Assembly: GCA_958510825.1 (NCBI GenBank)
Contig: OY294052.1
Location: 2,253,816 to 2,317,815, forward strand
Length of the DNA stretch: 64,000 nucleotides
From: Brachypterus glaber
Taxonomy: Eukaryota; Arthropoda; Insecta; Coleoptera; Kateretidae
Direction: 5' to 3'
Shown here: one piece after another, positions 34,501 to 43,467 of the stretch
Position numbering within the stretch: the stretch's first letter is position 1
Layout of the letters: each line of letters starts with the position of its first letter
The notes under the pieces: model-generated
Told to the model about the DNA's origin: nothing
The model's input: the letters and a program-made list of their open reading frames with translations, nothing else
Database searches by the model: none
Made by a program: the position numbers and the translations under genes

Positions 34501-35746
34501 TGGCAAAATTATGGCTCATATAGTATTCGTAAAAAGTTGCTCAATGATTAAATTCGAGATTAAATTATTTTGTTTTTTGGAAAAAAAATAAACTGTAATA
34601 AAATTGTTTTTATAATAAGTCATGGTTTGTTATAATAAGTTGTATGTTATTATATAAAAAAAATATCAAAAAGTAATACCGCCTAATAAATATTGGATAG
34701 ATTGTAAATGGTATCCGAAATTAGGCGACGTTCCTATACACCTGTATATTACAATTACATAGAGAACACAATTCTAAAAAAATTAGAGCACTCTAAAACA
34801 TTAGAGTATTATTGATATTTTAATAAAGAATTTCTTATGAAAATTCTAATTAAAGTTCATGAGAATCAATGTTATTAAAATTGCGAAAAATTAATTTATG
34901 GGAAAACCGAAAGTGAAAGAAAATTAGTTCATCTGGTCATAGGCCTATTATATTCGACATGTGTTTTTTAGTATATACAAGATAAAAAAATACGAAACGG
35001 GTACCTTTTCTAGACGGGTGGAAAAATGAGGAAGTTTGTTAAATAAGATATTAAATTGATTCACTTTTCCTGTTTTTTTTTGGACCATGTTCTTTTGTTT
35101 TTTGTTTGTAGCTTTATCGGATTGTTTTTCTGGCCGCACCATTATCAGAAATTTATTAAAAGAAAAATTAATTGAAATTAATTTTACCTATGATTGAAAT
35201 TTTACTAGTGTCAAAATTTGACATCTAATTAAAAATGTAAAAACATGTCAAAATTTATTAAAATGCCTATATCTCGGAAACTAATAGTTTTACGATAAAA
35301 ATGATCACATATGTTTTTGTAGGGAATTAAACATTATTTTCAGTTATGCAAAAAAATTGTCCTACTTTAAATAATAAGTGAGATATCGCTAAAAATTATA
35401 GTTTTTGTCCATTTTGGCCCCTTTTTCCTACGCTAATATTAACCATATTTGATGTGACATAAATAGAAAAGGTCCTGAATCGTTTGGTGAAAGAATTTTT
35501 CAAATCAGGCATTCCGTTCAAAAGTTACACACAGACAGACATTTTTTTAACACCCACTTTTTTCACATTTTCTCGATGTTTCATGACATTCTTAAACCGA
35601 AAATGCAAAAAAAAATTGATTTTTCGGTCAATTTTAATAACGGGTGTTCCACCCGTAAAATTTAATGCCAAGCTAAAACTGTAATAACTATTTATTTTTT
35701 GTTGTTTTTTTTTCAGATTGTAATTGAGCAGATACCCTTGGAGTAG
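16546..35746 (+). CDS. LUBEL: LUBEL/HOIP-type RBR E3 ubiquitin ligase (linear ubiquitin chains)
   Basis: Orthologue of Drosophila LUBEL and human RNF31/HOIP, which builds Met1-linked ubiquitin chains in the cytosol; fly LUBEL acts in immune signalling and heat-stress tolerance. Exons, all phase-consistent: 16546-16705, 19040-19182, 20639-20791, 22027-22144, 22201-22361, 22662-22898, 23029-23983, 24185-24468, 24530-24718, 24777-24962, 25097-25222, 25277-25540, 25594-25801, 25852-29252, 29324-29521, 29916-30290, 30990-31337, 32011-32177, then 32966-33134 or 34070-34238, then 35717-35746. They give 2,623 residues, near the fly protein (about 2,900). Order: B-box (58-100), NZF (543-568), UBA-like (905-1040), charged region (1062-2195), second UBA-like segment (2196-2250), RING1-IBR-RING2 (2250-2500), LDD (2503-2623) ending IPLE. 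Residues count from the first visible codon; the exon with the initiator Met is missing from this model. Confidence 0.93.
16730..17350. mobile_element. Motif-rich MITE in LUBEL intron 1
   Basis: Ends CCCAGACAGCAC and GTGCTGTCTGGG delimit 621 bp. The interior repeats many variants of the palindromic motif AAGACGTCTT, in both flanking regions. No transposase and no obvious target duplication. Confidence 0.7.
17674..17808. mobile_element. MITE with GGGCCACTTGCACCAA ends, LUBEL intron 1
   Basis: 135 bp with terminal inverted repeats GGGCCACTTGCACCAA and TTGGTGCAAGTGGCCC, flanked by ATA on both sides. A diverged left end of a similar type is at 60456-60530. Confidence 0.8.
18079..18665. mobile_element. 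Tc1/mariner-like MITE, LUBEL intron 1
   Basis: 587 bp flanked by TA, with ends CAGCCTGTTCCAGAACTCGC and the inverted GAGTTCTGGAACAGGCTG; the next 70 bp also pair imperfectly. A diverged end of a related element (CAGGGTGTTTCAGAACTCGC) is at 39766. Confidence 0.8.
19040..19182 (+). CDS. LUBEL: LUBEL exon: B-box zinc finger
   Basis: Encodes a compact cysteine/histidine cluster ([27 protein letters not shown]), the pattern of the B-box found near the N-terminus of LUBEL proteins. The preceding exon ends with one base of a codon and this exon supplies the other two, giving Asn; it ends in phase 0 at a GTAAGT donor. Confidence 0.85.
19192..20017. mobile_element. Motif-rich MITE in LUBEL intron 2
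   Basis: Ends CCCTAGTAGAAA and TTTCTACCAGGG delimit 826 bp inserted nine bases after the B-box exon donor. Both subterminal regions are crowded with variants of AACGTTAGATT. The architecture parallels 16730-17350 but the motif differs. Confidence 0.6.
20268..20440. repeat. Dispersed repeat, copy 2
   Basis: Second copy of the repeat at 50-205, in LUBEL intron 2, same orientation. Confidence 0.6.
20979..21166. mobile_element. MITE in LUBEL intron
   Basis: 188 bp with about 35-bp inverted ends sharing AATAAAACGTGCAGTGACTT; two or three mismatches per arm. Non-autonomous. Confidence 0.75.
21462..21642. mobile_element. MITE-like element with GGCC-rich repeats
   Basis: Begins CCCATCAAACATTGGTTCG and contains several TTGGCCGCC- and CATTGGGCC-type blocks in both orientations; the far end is only weakly inverted (CCAACCATAATTTCTGG). 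GC-rich against the flanks. Confidence 0.45.
22425..22569 (+). repeat. 16-bp tandem repeat array in LUBEL intron
   Basis: About nine units of 16 bp with consensus CACATCTCTACTCACA. It abuts the right half of a family K MITE (22570-22638). The CATCTCTACTC core is the same as in the arms of the element at 63363-63900. Confidence 0.8.
22570..22638. repeat. Right half of MITE family K
   Basis: Shares ATTTTGCTGC, AAGAGATACTTTA and GTGTTACTTAGGTA with 2755-2875. The left arm is replaced by the 16-bp array. Confidence 0.6.
23029..23983 (+). CDS. LUBEL: LUBEL exon: Ser/Arg-rich linker and NZF (RanBP2-type) finger
   Basis: A 955-nt exon. Its first two-thirds encode low-complexity His/Pro, then Ser-Arg and acidic sequence. 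A clear NZF finger follows at genomic 23683-23765: W-x-C-x2-C, an Asn, then C-x2-C ([14 protein letters not shown]). NZF fingers of this family bind ubiquitin or NEMO-type partners. The reading frame stays open for 20 codons past the donor at 23984 to a stop ending at 24043, so intron retention would give a truncated NZF-only isoform. Confidence 0.88.
25277..25801 (+). CDS. LUBEL: LUBEL exons: UBA-like helices
   Basis: Two exons (25277-25540 and 25594-25801) encode repeated short helical modules of the kind A-x-x-A-I-x-H-C... and [13 protein letters not shown], with [10 protein letters not shown] typical of UBA-like three-helix bundles. In HOIP the UBA binds HOIL-1L and SHARPIN; fly LUBEL works without clear orthologues of either, so the partner here is unknown. 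Confidence 0.75.
25852..29252 (+). CDS. LUBEL: LUBEL giant exon: disordered acidic/lysine-rich region
   Basis: A single 3,401-nt exon open throughout, encoding about 1,133 residues very rich in Glu, Lys, Asn, Ser and Thr. It has short basic patches ([24 protein letters not shown]) and a final acidic stretch before the catalytic part. It is almost certainly intrinsically disordered; no domain was recognised. The composition is extremely A-rich on the coding strand, as expected for Lys/Asn/Glu codons. Confidence 0.85.
29324..31337 (+). CDS. LUBEL: LUBEL exons: RING1-IBR-RING2 catalytic core
   Basis: Exons 29324-29521, 29916-30290 and 30990-31337. RING1 starts CELC, continues CTHRCCEDC and ends CPFC. 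The IBR holds WCIQC...CPDC...CAYC. RING2 contains DCPKC, then [13 protein letters not shown]; the Cys of GGCMHF (codon 31149-31151) aligns with the thioester-forming Cys885 of human [16 protein letters not shown] follows, a signature of the HOIP C-terminal region. All zinc ligands I could check are present, so the enzyme should be active. Confidence 0.93.
30549..30629. mobile_element. Miniature MITE (family L, copy 2), LUBEL intron
   Basis: 81 bp with ends CCCTGTAAAAACGGTCC and the inverted GGGACTTTTTTTTACAGGG. Shared termini with 3318-3616. Confidence 0.7.
30898..30915. promoter_or_regulatory. Heat-shock element, four perfect units
   Basis: GAAcaTTCtaGAAttTTC: four alternating GAA/TTC blocks with exact 2-nt spacing, ten bases upstream of the minus-strand TATA-like box. 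Confidence 0.8.
30929..30946. promoter_or_regulatory. Second heat-shock element, four perfect units
   Basis: TTCtaGAAccTTCgcGAA: a second perfect four-unit array, 13 bp from the first. Two such arrays by chance in AT-rich intron sequence are very unlikely. Confidence 0.8.
31350..31684 (+). mobile_element. Non-autonomous element (family C, copy 2), LUBEL intron
   Basis: Nearly identical to 5935-6255, with the long hairpin more intact (ATTAACCTGC...GCAGGTTAAT). It starts 12 bases after the RING2 exon ends at 31337. Confidence 0.8.
32277..32405. mobile_element. Foldback element in LUBEL intron
   Basis: Arms ATGTACTAAGTACCAAAAAC and GTTTTTGGTACTCTTAGTAC pair over about 40 bp, with a pyrimidine-rich loop. 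A fragment of similar sequence (AGTTTTTGGCACTCTTACAT) is near 9470. Confidence 0.65.
32966..33134 (+). CDS. LUBEL: LUBEL alternative LDD exon A
   Basis: 169 nt, entering after two codon bases and leaving in phase 0. It encodes 56 full codons from [11 protein letters not shown] through KIDPI to MYKLRLRQ. It aligns with the HOIP LDD segment following AGLC (AHYKEYL, LDP, LETATERY). Acceptor TTTTAG, donor CAG/GTAGTT. Exon B is its homologue with the same length and phase. Confidence 0.9.
33356..33953 (-). pseudogene. Tc1/mariner remnant with transposase N-terminal fragment
   Basis: 598 bp flanked by TA, with inverted ends CAGTCGGTCAAGTAAAAG and CTCTTACTTGACCGACTG. A minus-strand open frame (33832-33602) has the helix-turn-helix look of a Tc1-like transposase start ([25 protein letters not shown]). 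The catalytic DDE part is absent. It sits in the intron between the two alternative LDD exons. Confidence 0.75.
34070..34238 (+). CDS. LUBEL: LUBEL alternative LDD exon B
   Basis: 169 nt, same entry and exit phase as exon A. It encodes [11 protein letters not shown] through KVDPI and LRRKGKDLP to YRNICEK. About 30% identity to A by eye (shared HY, EYL, DPI, RR, LP, Y). Acceptor GTGCATAG, donor AAG/GTAGGT. It joins in frame from 32177 and to 35717. Confidence 0.9.
34333..34734. mobile_element. MITE in last LUBEL intron
   Basis: 402 bp flanked by TA, ends GGAAAGACGCCTAATTTCGG and the inverted CCGAAATTAGGCGACGTTCC (two mismatches in 23). Confidence 0.75.
35717..35746 (+). CDS. LUBEL: LUBEL last coding exon
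   Basis: Nine codons (IVIEQIPLE) and TAG after a TTTTTTTTTCAG acceptor. The motif matches the conserved C-terminus of LUBEL/HOIP (E-x-I/V-P-L), which supports this very short exon. Confidence 0.85.
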   Translation: MVIEQIPLE

Positions 35747-35868
35747 TGATTCACCAACTATTTTTTTTAAATTTTTTTTCCAATTTTCCATTGACAAATT
35801 TTTAAGTGTGATTGTCTGTTAGATGTTTTTATTATATATAGTTAAATTAATTAAACTGTTACTTAAGC

Positions 35869-35874
35869 AATAAA
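35869..35874 (+). terminator. LUBEL: LUBEL poly(A) signal
   Basis: AATAAA 123 bp after the LUBEL stop. Confidence 0.6.
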
Positions 35875-35901
35875 AGTATTCTTAAACATATTAAAATAGT
35901 T

Positions 35902-35907
35902 TTTATT
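35902..35907 (-). terminator. Poly(A) signal of the C18orf21-like gene
   Basis: AATAAA on the minus strand 14 bp after that gene's stop; it lies within 30 bp of the opposing LUBEL signal, so the two 3' UTRs must meet or overlap. Confidence 0.5.
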
Positions 35908-35921
35908 GATATAAAAATATT

Positions 35922-38587
35922 TTACAAGCCTTCAAGGAATTTTTTTAATTTGCTGCTGGGAGTATTTTTAATAGGAGTACTACTTTTTAACATATTAGCT
36001 AATCTGGATAACGATTTTTTATTCCTGGCTAGTTGGATGGGGGTTAATGCTACCTTTGGTTTTGAGTGAACTATTTTATTATTATCAGTATTTTTAACTT
36101 TAATTTTGTCATAGACTCTCGTTTCGTTTTCGTTTTCGGTTCTAGGCTTGTAATTTTTGTTTATATTAAGTGTTTTTGAAATAATTTCATCCATCGCATT
36201 TGCAGAATTAACTGTGTCAGTTAAATCAATTGAAACATCGTTATTATTTTCAATTTTGCTACATTTTTTGTCCATTCGACTCTGATTTAATGGGATAAAA
36301 TCTTGTGTTTTAAAAGGCTGGTTTTTATCAGTTAATATAAGTTTTAAACCACATGACTTATCTTTTTTCCTCTTCTTTTTCGATGACTTAACTTGCTGCT
36401 GAACTGGTGTAGGAGGTAATTCTTTCACCTTTGTCAAATGGAATTCCGTTTTTTTCTTACAAAACTTACACGATATTACCTAAAAATAAAAATGTTTAAT
36501 ATAATATATACAGGGTGCCCCATTACCTTTTCTACAGGCATTATCTTGAAAAGAAGAACTAGTTCTGGGAGTTAGAGGGTGAGTTTTAGAACTTTACCGA
36601 TTACAAAAATAGAAAGCTTACTAAAAATATTTAATTGACCTACTTTTTAGATTTTTAATATCTCTTAAAGTTTTTGAGATAATTACTGTAGGAAAGTTAA
36701 TGGGACACCCTGTATATTATTATGATAATATTTAAAATTTAAAAGTAAAATTGTTTTAAAATCATTATCAAAACCAAAAACTTAGATCTACGGTCCCAAG
36801 AAAAACCTACCAAAGAATTATCCTCCTTGTTTTTTATATGCTTCAAATATTTTCTTTGATATTTGGTAAATTTCTGTTTTCCTTGTATTTTCTGCTTTAA
36901 TAACTTATTACAGAATTTACTGTTCTTATTTTTCTGAAGTTTGTAATCAGCAGGTCCATCATGAAAATTTGTAAGACATCTCTGGCATTTCACTGAAGAC
37001 TTTGTTAAATTTTTTGGTAAAAATACATTTGCTTTGAGCTCCATTAAACGGCATTTTGTTCTAAAATTTAAAGTCGATTATTTTGTATGTCGTATTTAGG
37101 ACCAGCTGGTCCAAAATTTGTTATTCGTTAATTACAATACAGCCTTTACAAGAAAATACATTTTTTATAATACTCCAGTATCTCCATGGATACAGTTTAT
37201 GAAACATAATATGTTTGGACCCAAAAAATACAAAAAATGTAAGAAATCTTTAGAAACCCTATAAAAAAATTGGGATTCAAACAGATTGAAAATAAAATCT
37301 AACTGTTTGAATTTGTTTCAATCCGTTTTTGGATTCGCATTTGCGAATTAAAACGGATTAAAAATATTTTATTTTTTATCTGTTTGAATCTGAATTTTTT
37401 TATATGGAATATATTATAATACTTGCGGCGTCTAGCGCCTATGGGCGCGCCTTCGCCATAATTGTAAATATCAAACAAGCCGTGAAGATATGTAATTCTA
37501 CGCATTCCATTATATATTATTTATAGTAAATGGTACATATATTGTATTTTCTCAAATACCTACTTAAAAATATTTTTTTTTTCAAAAAAAAAAACTTAAT
37601 TTTCCAAAAAAAACATTTTTTTGAATGAAATAAAAAGTTTAACCCCCCATAACTTTTTTGTTCTTGAGGGGGATTACTTTCAAAAATAATAGGGATTTTC
37701 CCATGATAGAACTTGATTTTTCCTGAAAATTTTAAGTCATCGGATTATTTGTTCTTGATTTATCATGTTCACAAAAATCGTGACGTCGGGATGCGTCGGA
37801 TGGACTGACAGACAGACAGACAGACAGACAGACAGAAATTTGAAAAAAAAGTTGCCTATTTTTTTATAATATATATACATATATATGTTTTTGTCTAGGA
37901 TGATTTTTGAAAATTTGAAGCTACCATATAATATTCTAGCACAGGTGCTATGAATAATTTAACAATAAGAATTCTTGATTATAAATGCAAGAAACAGGGT
38001 TAGACTGGACGAGTGGCAAAATTTGTGTGAGTTAAGGGGTAAACCTCCCTGAAATTCATTGTAGAGACCCAAGGAAATCCTATATCATTAATTTTTTAAG
38101 TGAAATTTACCCTACAATATGATTACAGTATACTATCTTGCCAATGAGGCCTAATGGTTCTAGTCCGAGTCTGCATGTGCAGATTACATATGACAAGTGG
38201 CATACACTTTACTTTAGCGAGATAAATTTTTACATAACCGTACCAATGCGGAAAATACAGGGACCTAAGGTATCTTTGAAGTTAATTTTATTTCATCTGC
38301 ATACTATACACGCTATGGTTTTTGCAATAATTTTTCTTACATACATACAAATTCATATATTTACTGAATGATTTTTATTCTTGAAAGTAAGTCTTTTCCG
38401 CAATAGTACTGTATAGTAAAAAGTCCGCTAAAGTAAAAAAGTACGTCACGTGAGCACACGTTAAAACTTACGAATAATATGTTTTTAAAGTAGGATTATT
38501 GAGTGCTTCTAGCTGACATAGTTTATGTAGATAAGTTACACTATTTTTCATTAGTTCGTTTACATCCAAACTGTTTTCTTCATTCAT
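35922..38587 (-). CDS. C18orf21/UPF0711 family protein (putative RNase MRP-associated factor)
   Basis: Three exons on the minus strand: 38587-38472, 37060-36811 and 36479-35922, joined in phases 2 and 0 (924 nt, 307 aa). The N-terminus (MNEENSLDVNELMKNSVTYL) is helical. Two CxxC knuckles follow (KCQRC near residue 60, SCKFC near residue 125) around a lysine-rich stretch, the layout of human C18orf21. The tail is lysine-rich and disordered and ends with a conserved-looking SRLANMLK...SKLKKFLEGL. Recent human work links C18orf21 to the RNase MRP complex (rRNA processing); that role is transferred here, not shown. The 5' exon was found by matching phase and a GTAAGT donor. Intron 2 holds a mariner-type MITE. 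Confidence 0.85.
36511..36712. mobile_element. mariner-like MITE in the C18orf21-like gene intron
   Basis: 202 bp flanked by TA, ends CAGGGTGCCCCATTA and the inverted TTAATGGGACACCCTG. Confidence 0.8.
37631..37970 (+). repeat. Dispersed repeat R3, copy 2 with GACA expansion
   Basis: Same block order as 12685-13003; here the GACAGACAG segment is expanded to about seven GACA units (37804-37836). Confidence 0.6.
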
Positions 38588-39009
38588 AATTTACAAAACT
38601 ATTTCTATTATTTACAATTTGACACACATAACCTACAAAAAAATGTGACTGTTGACATATCGATAAAGTAGGAATCTTGAGACAAGAACTTGACAGCGGC
38701 GTTGCCACATTGCAAATATATTAGAAATACCTCCAGAAATAAAGCTATAAAAAATTCATCCAGGATTGAGTTTTTAAATTTAATTAATAATTATTTTTAA
38801 TTTATTTATTTTGATGGTATTAGATTTTCTTCTATTGTCTTGGTTTGTTTATAAATTTTGCATAAATATTGATCTGGTCTATATGCACATGGTGACGTAA
38901 AGAATCACGCCACTCTCCCTACCAATCATGCGAGAGTTCCTATTGGTCGAAAAGACAAGCTGTCCAAAAATATGGTAACATTTTATCACCGCGGCTCGCG
39001 CTTTAGAAC
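38588..39009. promoter_or_regulatory. Probable bidirectional promoter
   Basis: Lies between the minus-strand start codon of the C18orf21-like gene and a plus-strand splice donor. It contains CCAAT boxes in both orientations (ACCAATCATG near 38920, ATTGGTCG near 38943) and a locally CG-rich patch (ACCGCGGCTCGCGC near 38990) in AT-rich surroundings. Confidence 0.4.
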
Positions 39010-39124
39010 TTATTTCTGAAGGATTTTCCGATATTTAAGTGTTAGTGTATGTGAAATATATGAAAAGGTTATCAAAAACGCGATAACATTTTAAGGTCCC
39101 TTATCGGAAAGCAATTTATCATTG
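39010..39124 (+). other. Candidate non-coding first exon
   Basis: Ends at a consensus donor (ATTG/GTAAGTGAG, 39124/39125). It carries only short upstream ORFs (an ATG-TGA and a nine-codon frame). The 5' limit is a guess. The rest of the gene was not found; it may start coding far downstream. Confidence 0.35.
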
Positions 39125-40267
39125 GTAAGTGAGTTATATTGACTGTTGCACGTCTTTTATTTTTAAAATCATGACTTAAATTGTTTATATTTCATTTATT
39201 AATTAATTAATTAGCTTATTATTTGCATATTGACCTAGTCGTGAATAATTATTGACATTGTCAATTGTGTTTGGATAGGTTAGGTACCCTAAAACATATT
39301 TCAATGTTTAACCGTTTTTTACACCAAACGTACACAACTTTATAATTTTTTTATGATCAGCAGATATGTGCTTCAGATAAGAATTGTTGAGAAACTTTTT
39401 TAATTTTTAAAATTTATATTTTAATTTAACAAATCGAAAATACACGTGGGGATATGGTATTTGTAGGAGTTTTTTTTTTCTAAAAAAGACGCCGTGCTAC
39501 AGTAAAAGGAAGTCATCCGAAATCATCAGATTCTTGACCTAGCTATCAGCTGTTTCTAATTTTACTGTTAAATTAAGCAGAAACAAGCCGTGAAGATATA
39601 TGTTTCGCGTTTTACAGTATACTCCTCGCCAGGGCCGTAGAGAGAAAATTGGGCCCCCCAAAAAAATTTTTTGCCCCCTGAAAAATGACAAAAACATTAT
39701 CATCCCCTTTTTTACTTTCTCATGTGATGTAAAAAAAATCTTTTTTTTTGTTTAAAATAATATACAGGGTGTTTCAGAACTCGCGTCCGTTGAAGGGGCA
39801 CATACTACATAAAAAAATATGAAAAAAATGGCATATAAACATAGGGCCCCAAATCGGTCCTAATGGACTTTTAGTCCATTAGGACCTTAATAAGGCCTAT
39901 TGAAGATAGGTCTCTTGAATAGGGCAAAAAAAAAGCGCTAATAAAATAATCGAATCCACATTAAAAACTAAGAAAAAAAGTTTTTTACACCCTGGCCCAA
40001 AAATAAATATTAAGTGAGTTATAGACTCTTTAAATGGTAACACTTTTCAGAGGCATGTCCTGCATTTTTTTTAATTGATTTTTCTCGGAAACAGTTGCTT
40101 TTACGGTGTTACACTAAGAGAATCTCTTTCATGTATTTTTAATCAAAGAATCTATAATTTCTAAAAACAGCGAAAAATTTACACTCAAGAAAGTTTTGGG
40201 CAAAAATGTGGTAAGCCACAGACATTTCGCCCCCCTAGGCGCGCCTCCGGTAAAATTTACAAACTAA

Positions 40268-40413
40268 GGGCATATCCACAGGCTCGTATAACAACATAGT
40301 ACATAAGAATGCGATGCTGTGATTGGCTTGAAGTGCCGCCATGTATCTTGTAAGCCAATCACGGTACCGCATTCTTATGTATTATGTTGTTATGCGAGCT
40401 TGTGGATATGCCT
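40268..40413 (+). mobile_element. PIF/Harbinger-like MITE (family A, copy 2)
   Basis: 146-bp foldback, ends GGGCATATCCACAGGC and GCTTGTGGATATGCC, flanked by TAA on both sides. Confidence 0.85.
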
Positions 40414-41744
40414 TAAAATAATTGATTTTAATATCTAATACTAAACCACATGCTAAATCTCGTCCTTCTAGCTCAAAGGACTCCAGAGGTATTAAATACA
40501 AACTCTAGTTTTATTATCCCTTTCAATGGGCCCCAAAAAAAGATCGCGCGGACAAGAAAACAGACGGACGGACATTTTTAACCCCTTCCGCTCTAGCCTG
40601 TTTGTCAAGGTAAAGGGACTTATACCATAATATGGTATAATAATATCATTAAATTTTTTATGGAATATCCAACTGTGGTAATTGTGGTAAATTTTGCTAT
40701 ACCTAAAAATATCCGTGCGTGGATACAATGGAGCGGAAGCATAGACAAGGAAAGACCTCCAAAGCCGTTGCGGGATACTGTGATAAATGTGCCTAGCGCA
40801 TCTGAGATAAACTTGCACATGCGCACTACTATTTTTGTTTTTGATGAGTATTTTTTAACCTTAGTTTTGTGTGTCAAATAAAAATTGTAAAAAATTCAAC
40901 AAAAAACAATAATTATCTACGAAAAAACGTCGAAATAGTTTTTTTAAATTATTTTATAAGCATTTTTCGAGGTGTGTTCGAGTTTCGGGATTTTGTACAC
41001 CTACTTTGAGTACACCAGGGATTGACCCTTTGCTCTTCATAAAGTAACAATACAGGTTAGGTTTAAAGTTATAAACAAATGTTGCAAAAAAACAATTAAA
41101 ACACAGTAGAAGTCGAAAAATGAACAGAAACAAACGACGATCTGACAGTACTGACGTATAAACAAACTACTAATAATTCGTCACTCCAGTATTGGTTTGC
41201 CATATCTCTATTTTTGGACATTTTAAGATTTTTACTGGGGGATTTTTGGAGATAAGACAAATGAATACTGGGGTGATGAATTGTTTTACGACCGACAGCA
41301 TTTCACAGCTGATAGAGATGCGTACTGCGCAAGATCAGATATATTGCGTTACGTCATTTCGCTGCCGCGTTCTGTCACAAAATAATCTTGCGCAGGCTGG
41401 ACTAATGGTTCTCTTTCCTTCTCTATGAGCGGAAGTGGTTAAAAGTTAAAAATTTGTTCATTACGCACTTTGGTACAAAAATTTGTGATTTTCGACAACA
41501 TTTTTTTTGTGATAATAAATACTTTTCTGCTGTAAAGTTGCGAGGATTATAATAAAAATTATATACATGTACTACTTTTATATCCTACATTCCATCAAAT
41601 TCTTAAGAGTAATTCGATACAATCATTTGACTCCCAGATTGATAAAAATCGTTTTTTTTTTTTGTGAAAAATGACAATTACCTAGTCATCGAAATTTTAA
41701 CCTATTGTTAACGTTTAAAATTTTATAAATTATTACCTCCCGTC

Positions 41745-41991
41745 CAACGAACTAATAACTTCTCTAGAATACGCATACCGTTAATATAAAGTATCGCCAA
41801 CATCTCGGTTTGTTTGTAAACAAATAGTAAGTATATTTAGGCCTGAACAATAACAGTTACCAGTAGATGTTATTGTCTCTGTTAGAACAAAGCTGTGCGA
41901 GTAAGACAGACAAATGTATATGTTGGCTACGTTTTTGTCAGTTTTTACAAATGAAATGCCTATTCTAGAGAGAAGAGTTATTAGTTCGTTG
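41745..41991 (+). mobile_element. hAT-like MITE (family B, copy 3)
   Basis: 247 bp with ends CAACGAACTAATAACTTC and AGTTATTAGTTCGTTG. Flanked by CTCCCGTC and CTCCCGCC, an 8-bp duplication with one change, which points to the hAT superfamily. Confidence 0.85.
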
Positions 41992-43058
41992 CTCCCGCCA
42001 CCCTTCCTTCCAAGGTGGAGTTATAAAATTTGTACTATCAACTCCTTACGACTGAATTTTTAAGGAAAATAGCTTAAATGAGACAAAAGAAACCGCCCCT
42101 CCCGGAAGCTGCCCCCAAAACCGCTTCTGGATCCTGCCCAGGGGGGGGGGGGGACAAACAGACAGACCGATAAACAAATTTAGTTAAATATGGGTTTTAT
42201 AATATATTTTAAAAATAATAATAATAAAACCTAATTTAAGATTTGTAAATCACAACACTGAGATGTACTTTTTATGTTTACTTGCGTCAGCTGATTCATT
42301 TAACACGTCCAATAAATAACAATTTATAAAAGTAGGCGGTAATTTCGGTTCATCCCCTACTAATAAGCAAATTGTCTCAAATCGTAGAGGATGTTCGTAA
42401 TTTAAAGTAAGGCATTCGAGAGAACAAAGTTCAAGTTTTCATTCACAATAACCAGCATTTTAATATAAAAATTGCCACACTGTCAACAATTTCTTAATGT
42501 TTTTTTGATTATGATTAGATCGCACTTGGAAAAATATATATTTTTTAAACGGATTTAACAGGAGATTCTAGCTTGAAACTTTACATACGATATATACTAG
42601 CCCCCGCCCCTCAGGGGGTAAACTTAGAAAAAATTTATTATCATATTCAGATTTGTCTACCCCAAAAACCTCTATATACCAATTTTGACAAAAATTGAAA
42701 ATATTTAAAAATATTTACCCCATGCCCCTCTTGCCGTACACCAATGTTTACCAAAAAGAACCCTCCCTGCGAGAACTTTTGGTAACATACCTGTATGCCA
42801 TATTTCAAGTCTCTAACTTAAAGCGTTCTTAAGTTATCCCACAAATTTTCCCGGACAGAACGATGATCGACCGACCGACATTTTTTTTTTGCTCGAAATT
42901 GATTTATATCGACATAAAACGTCATAAAGAAAATCTAGGATTAAGTCTTCATTTGGATGATTTTTTACTGTAATGCGTACACGTGTACCAACTAGTACAC
43001 GTGTACCAATTGACAAAGTTTAAAGCAGACTTTGCTCTGAGCTTTAAATAGGCACTTA

Positions 43059-43180
43059 GTTCCTATTCACAGGCTCGCATAAGAACATAATTGGCTTTAT
43101 GTGCCGCCATGTATCTTGTAAGCCAATCACGGCATCGCATTCTTATGTTTTATGTTCTTATGCAAGCTTCTGGATAGGCA
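43059..43180 (+). mobile_element. PIF/Harbinger-like MITE (family A, copy 3), deleted arm
   Basis: Flanked by TTA on both sides. The left arm lacks the ATGCGATGCCGTG block, so this copy can fold only partly. Confidence 0.8.
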
Positions 43181-43303
43181 TTAATACCAAACACCAGAAT
43201 TAGCAAAAGGTCACGTTTCCTCATTGTCTGCAGGATTCTTTACAAAGTGACAACCTCAGATTTGAATTTGACCACTTTTTGAATGCTAATTTCAAGTTAT
43301 AAT

Positions 43304-43467
43304 CAGGGGCAAATAATAAAATGGCAGGGGCGAATTTATTTCATTTTAGGGGAGGGGAAAAAATTGCGCTTTCACCAAAAATATAATGTTGAAGGTATTT
43401 CTATGCTAATATATCTCGCTGGGGGGGGCTTGGCCCCCATGGCCCCTCCCCTAAATCCGCCCATGTA
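43304..43467. mobile_element. G/C-rich foldback element
   Basis: GGGGCGAATTTA...TTAGGGGAGGGG on the left and GGCCCCTCCCCTAAATCCGC on the right are inverted relatives. Probable MITE; exact ends unclear. Confidence 0.45.

Noticed and set aside
36739..37044. Start of the C18orf21-like gene at the internal ATG 37044
   Set aside because: An upstream exon (38587-38472) with matching phase, a GTAAGT donor and a sensible N-terminus gives a better, longer model; the acceptor at 37061 also argues for it.
40492..40881. Overlapping frames on both strands at 40.5-40.9 kb
   Set aside because: No recognisable family, no splice context; the same words recur in nearby repeats.
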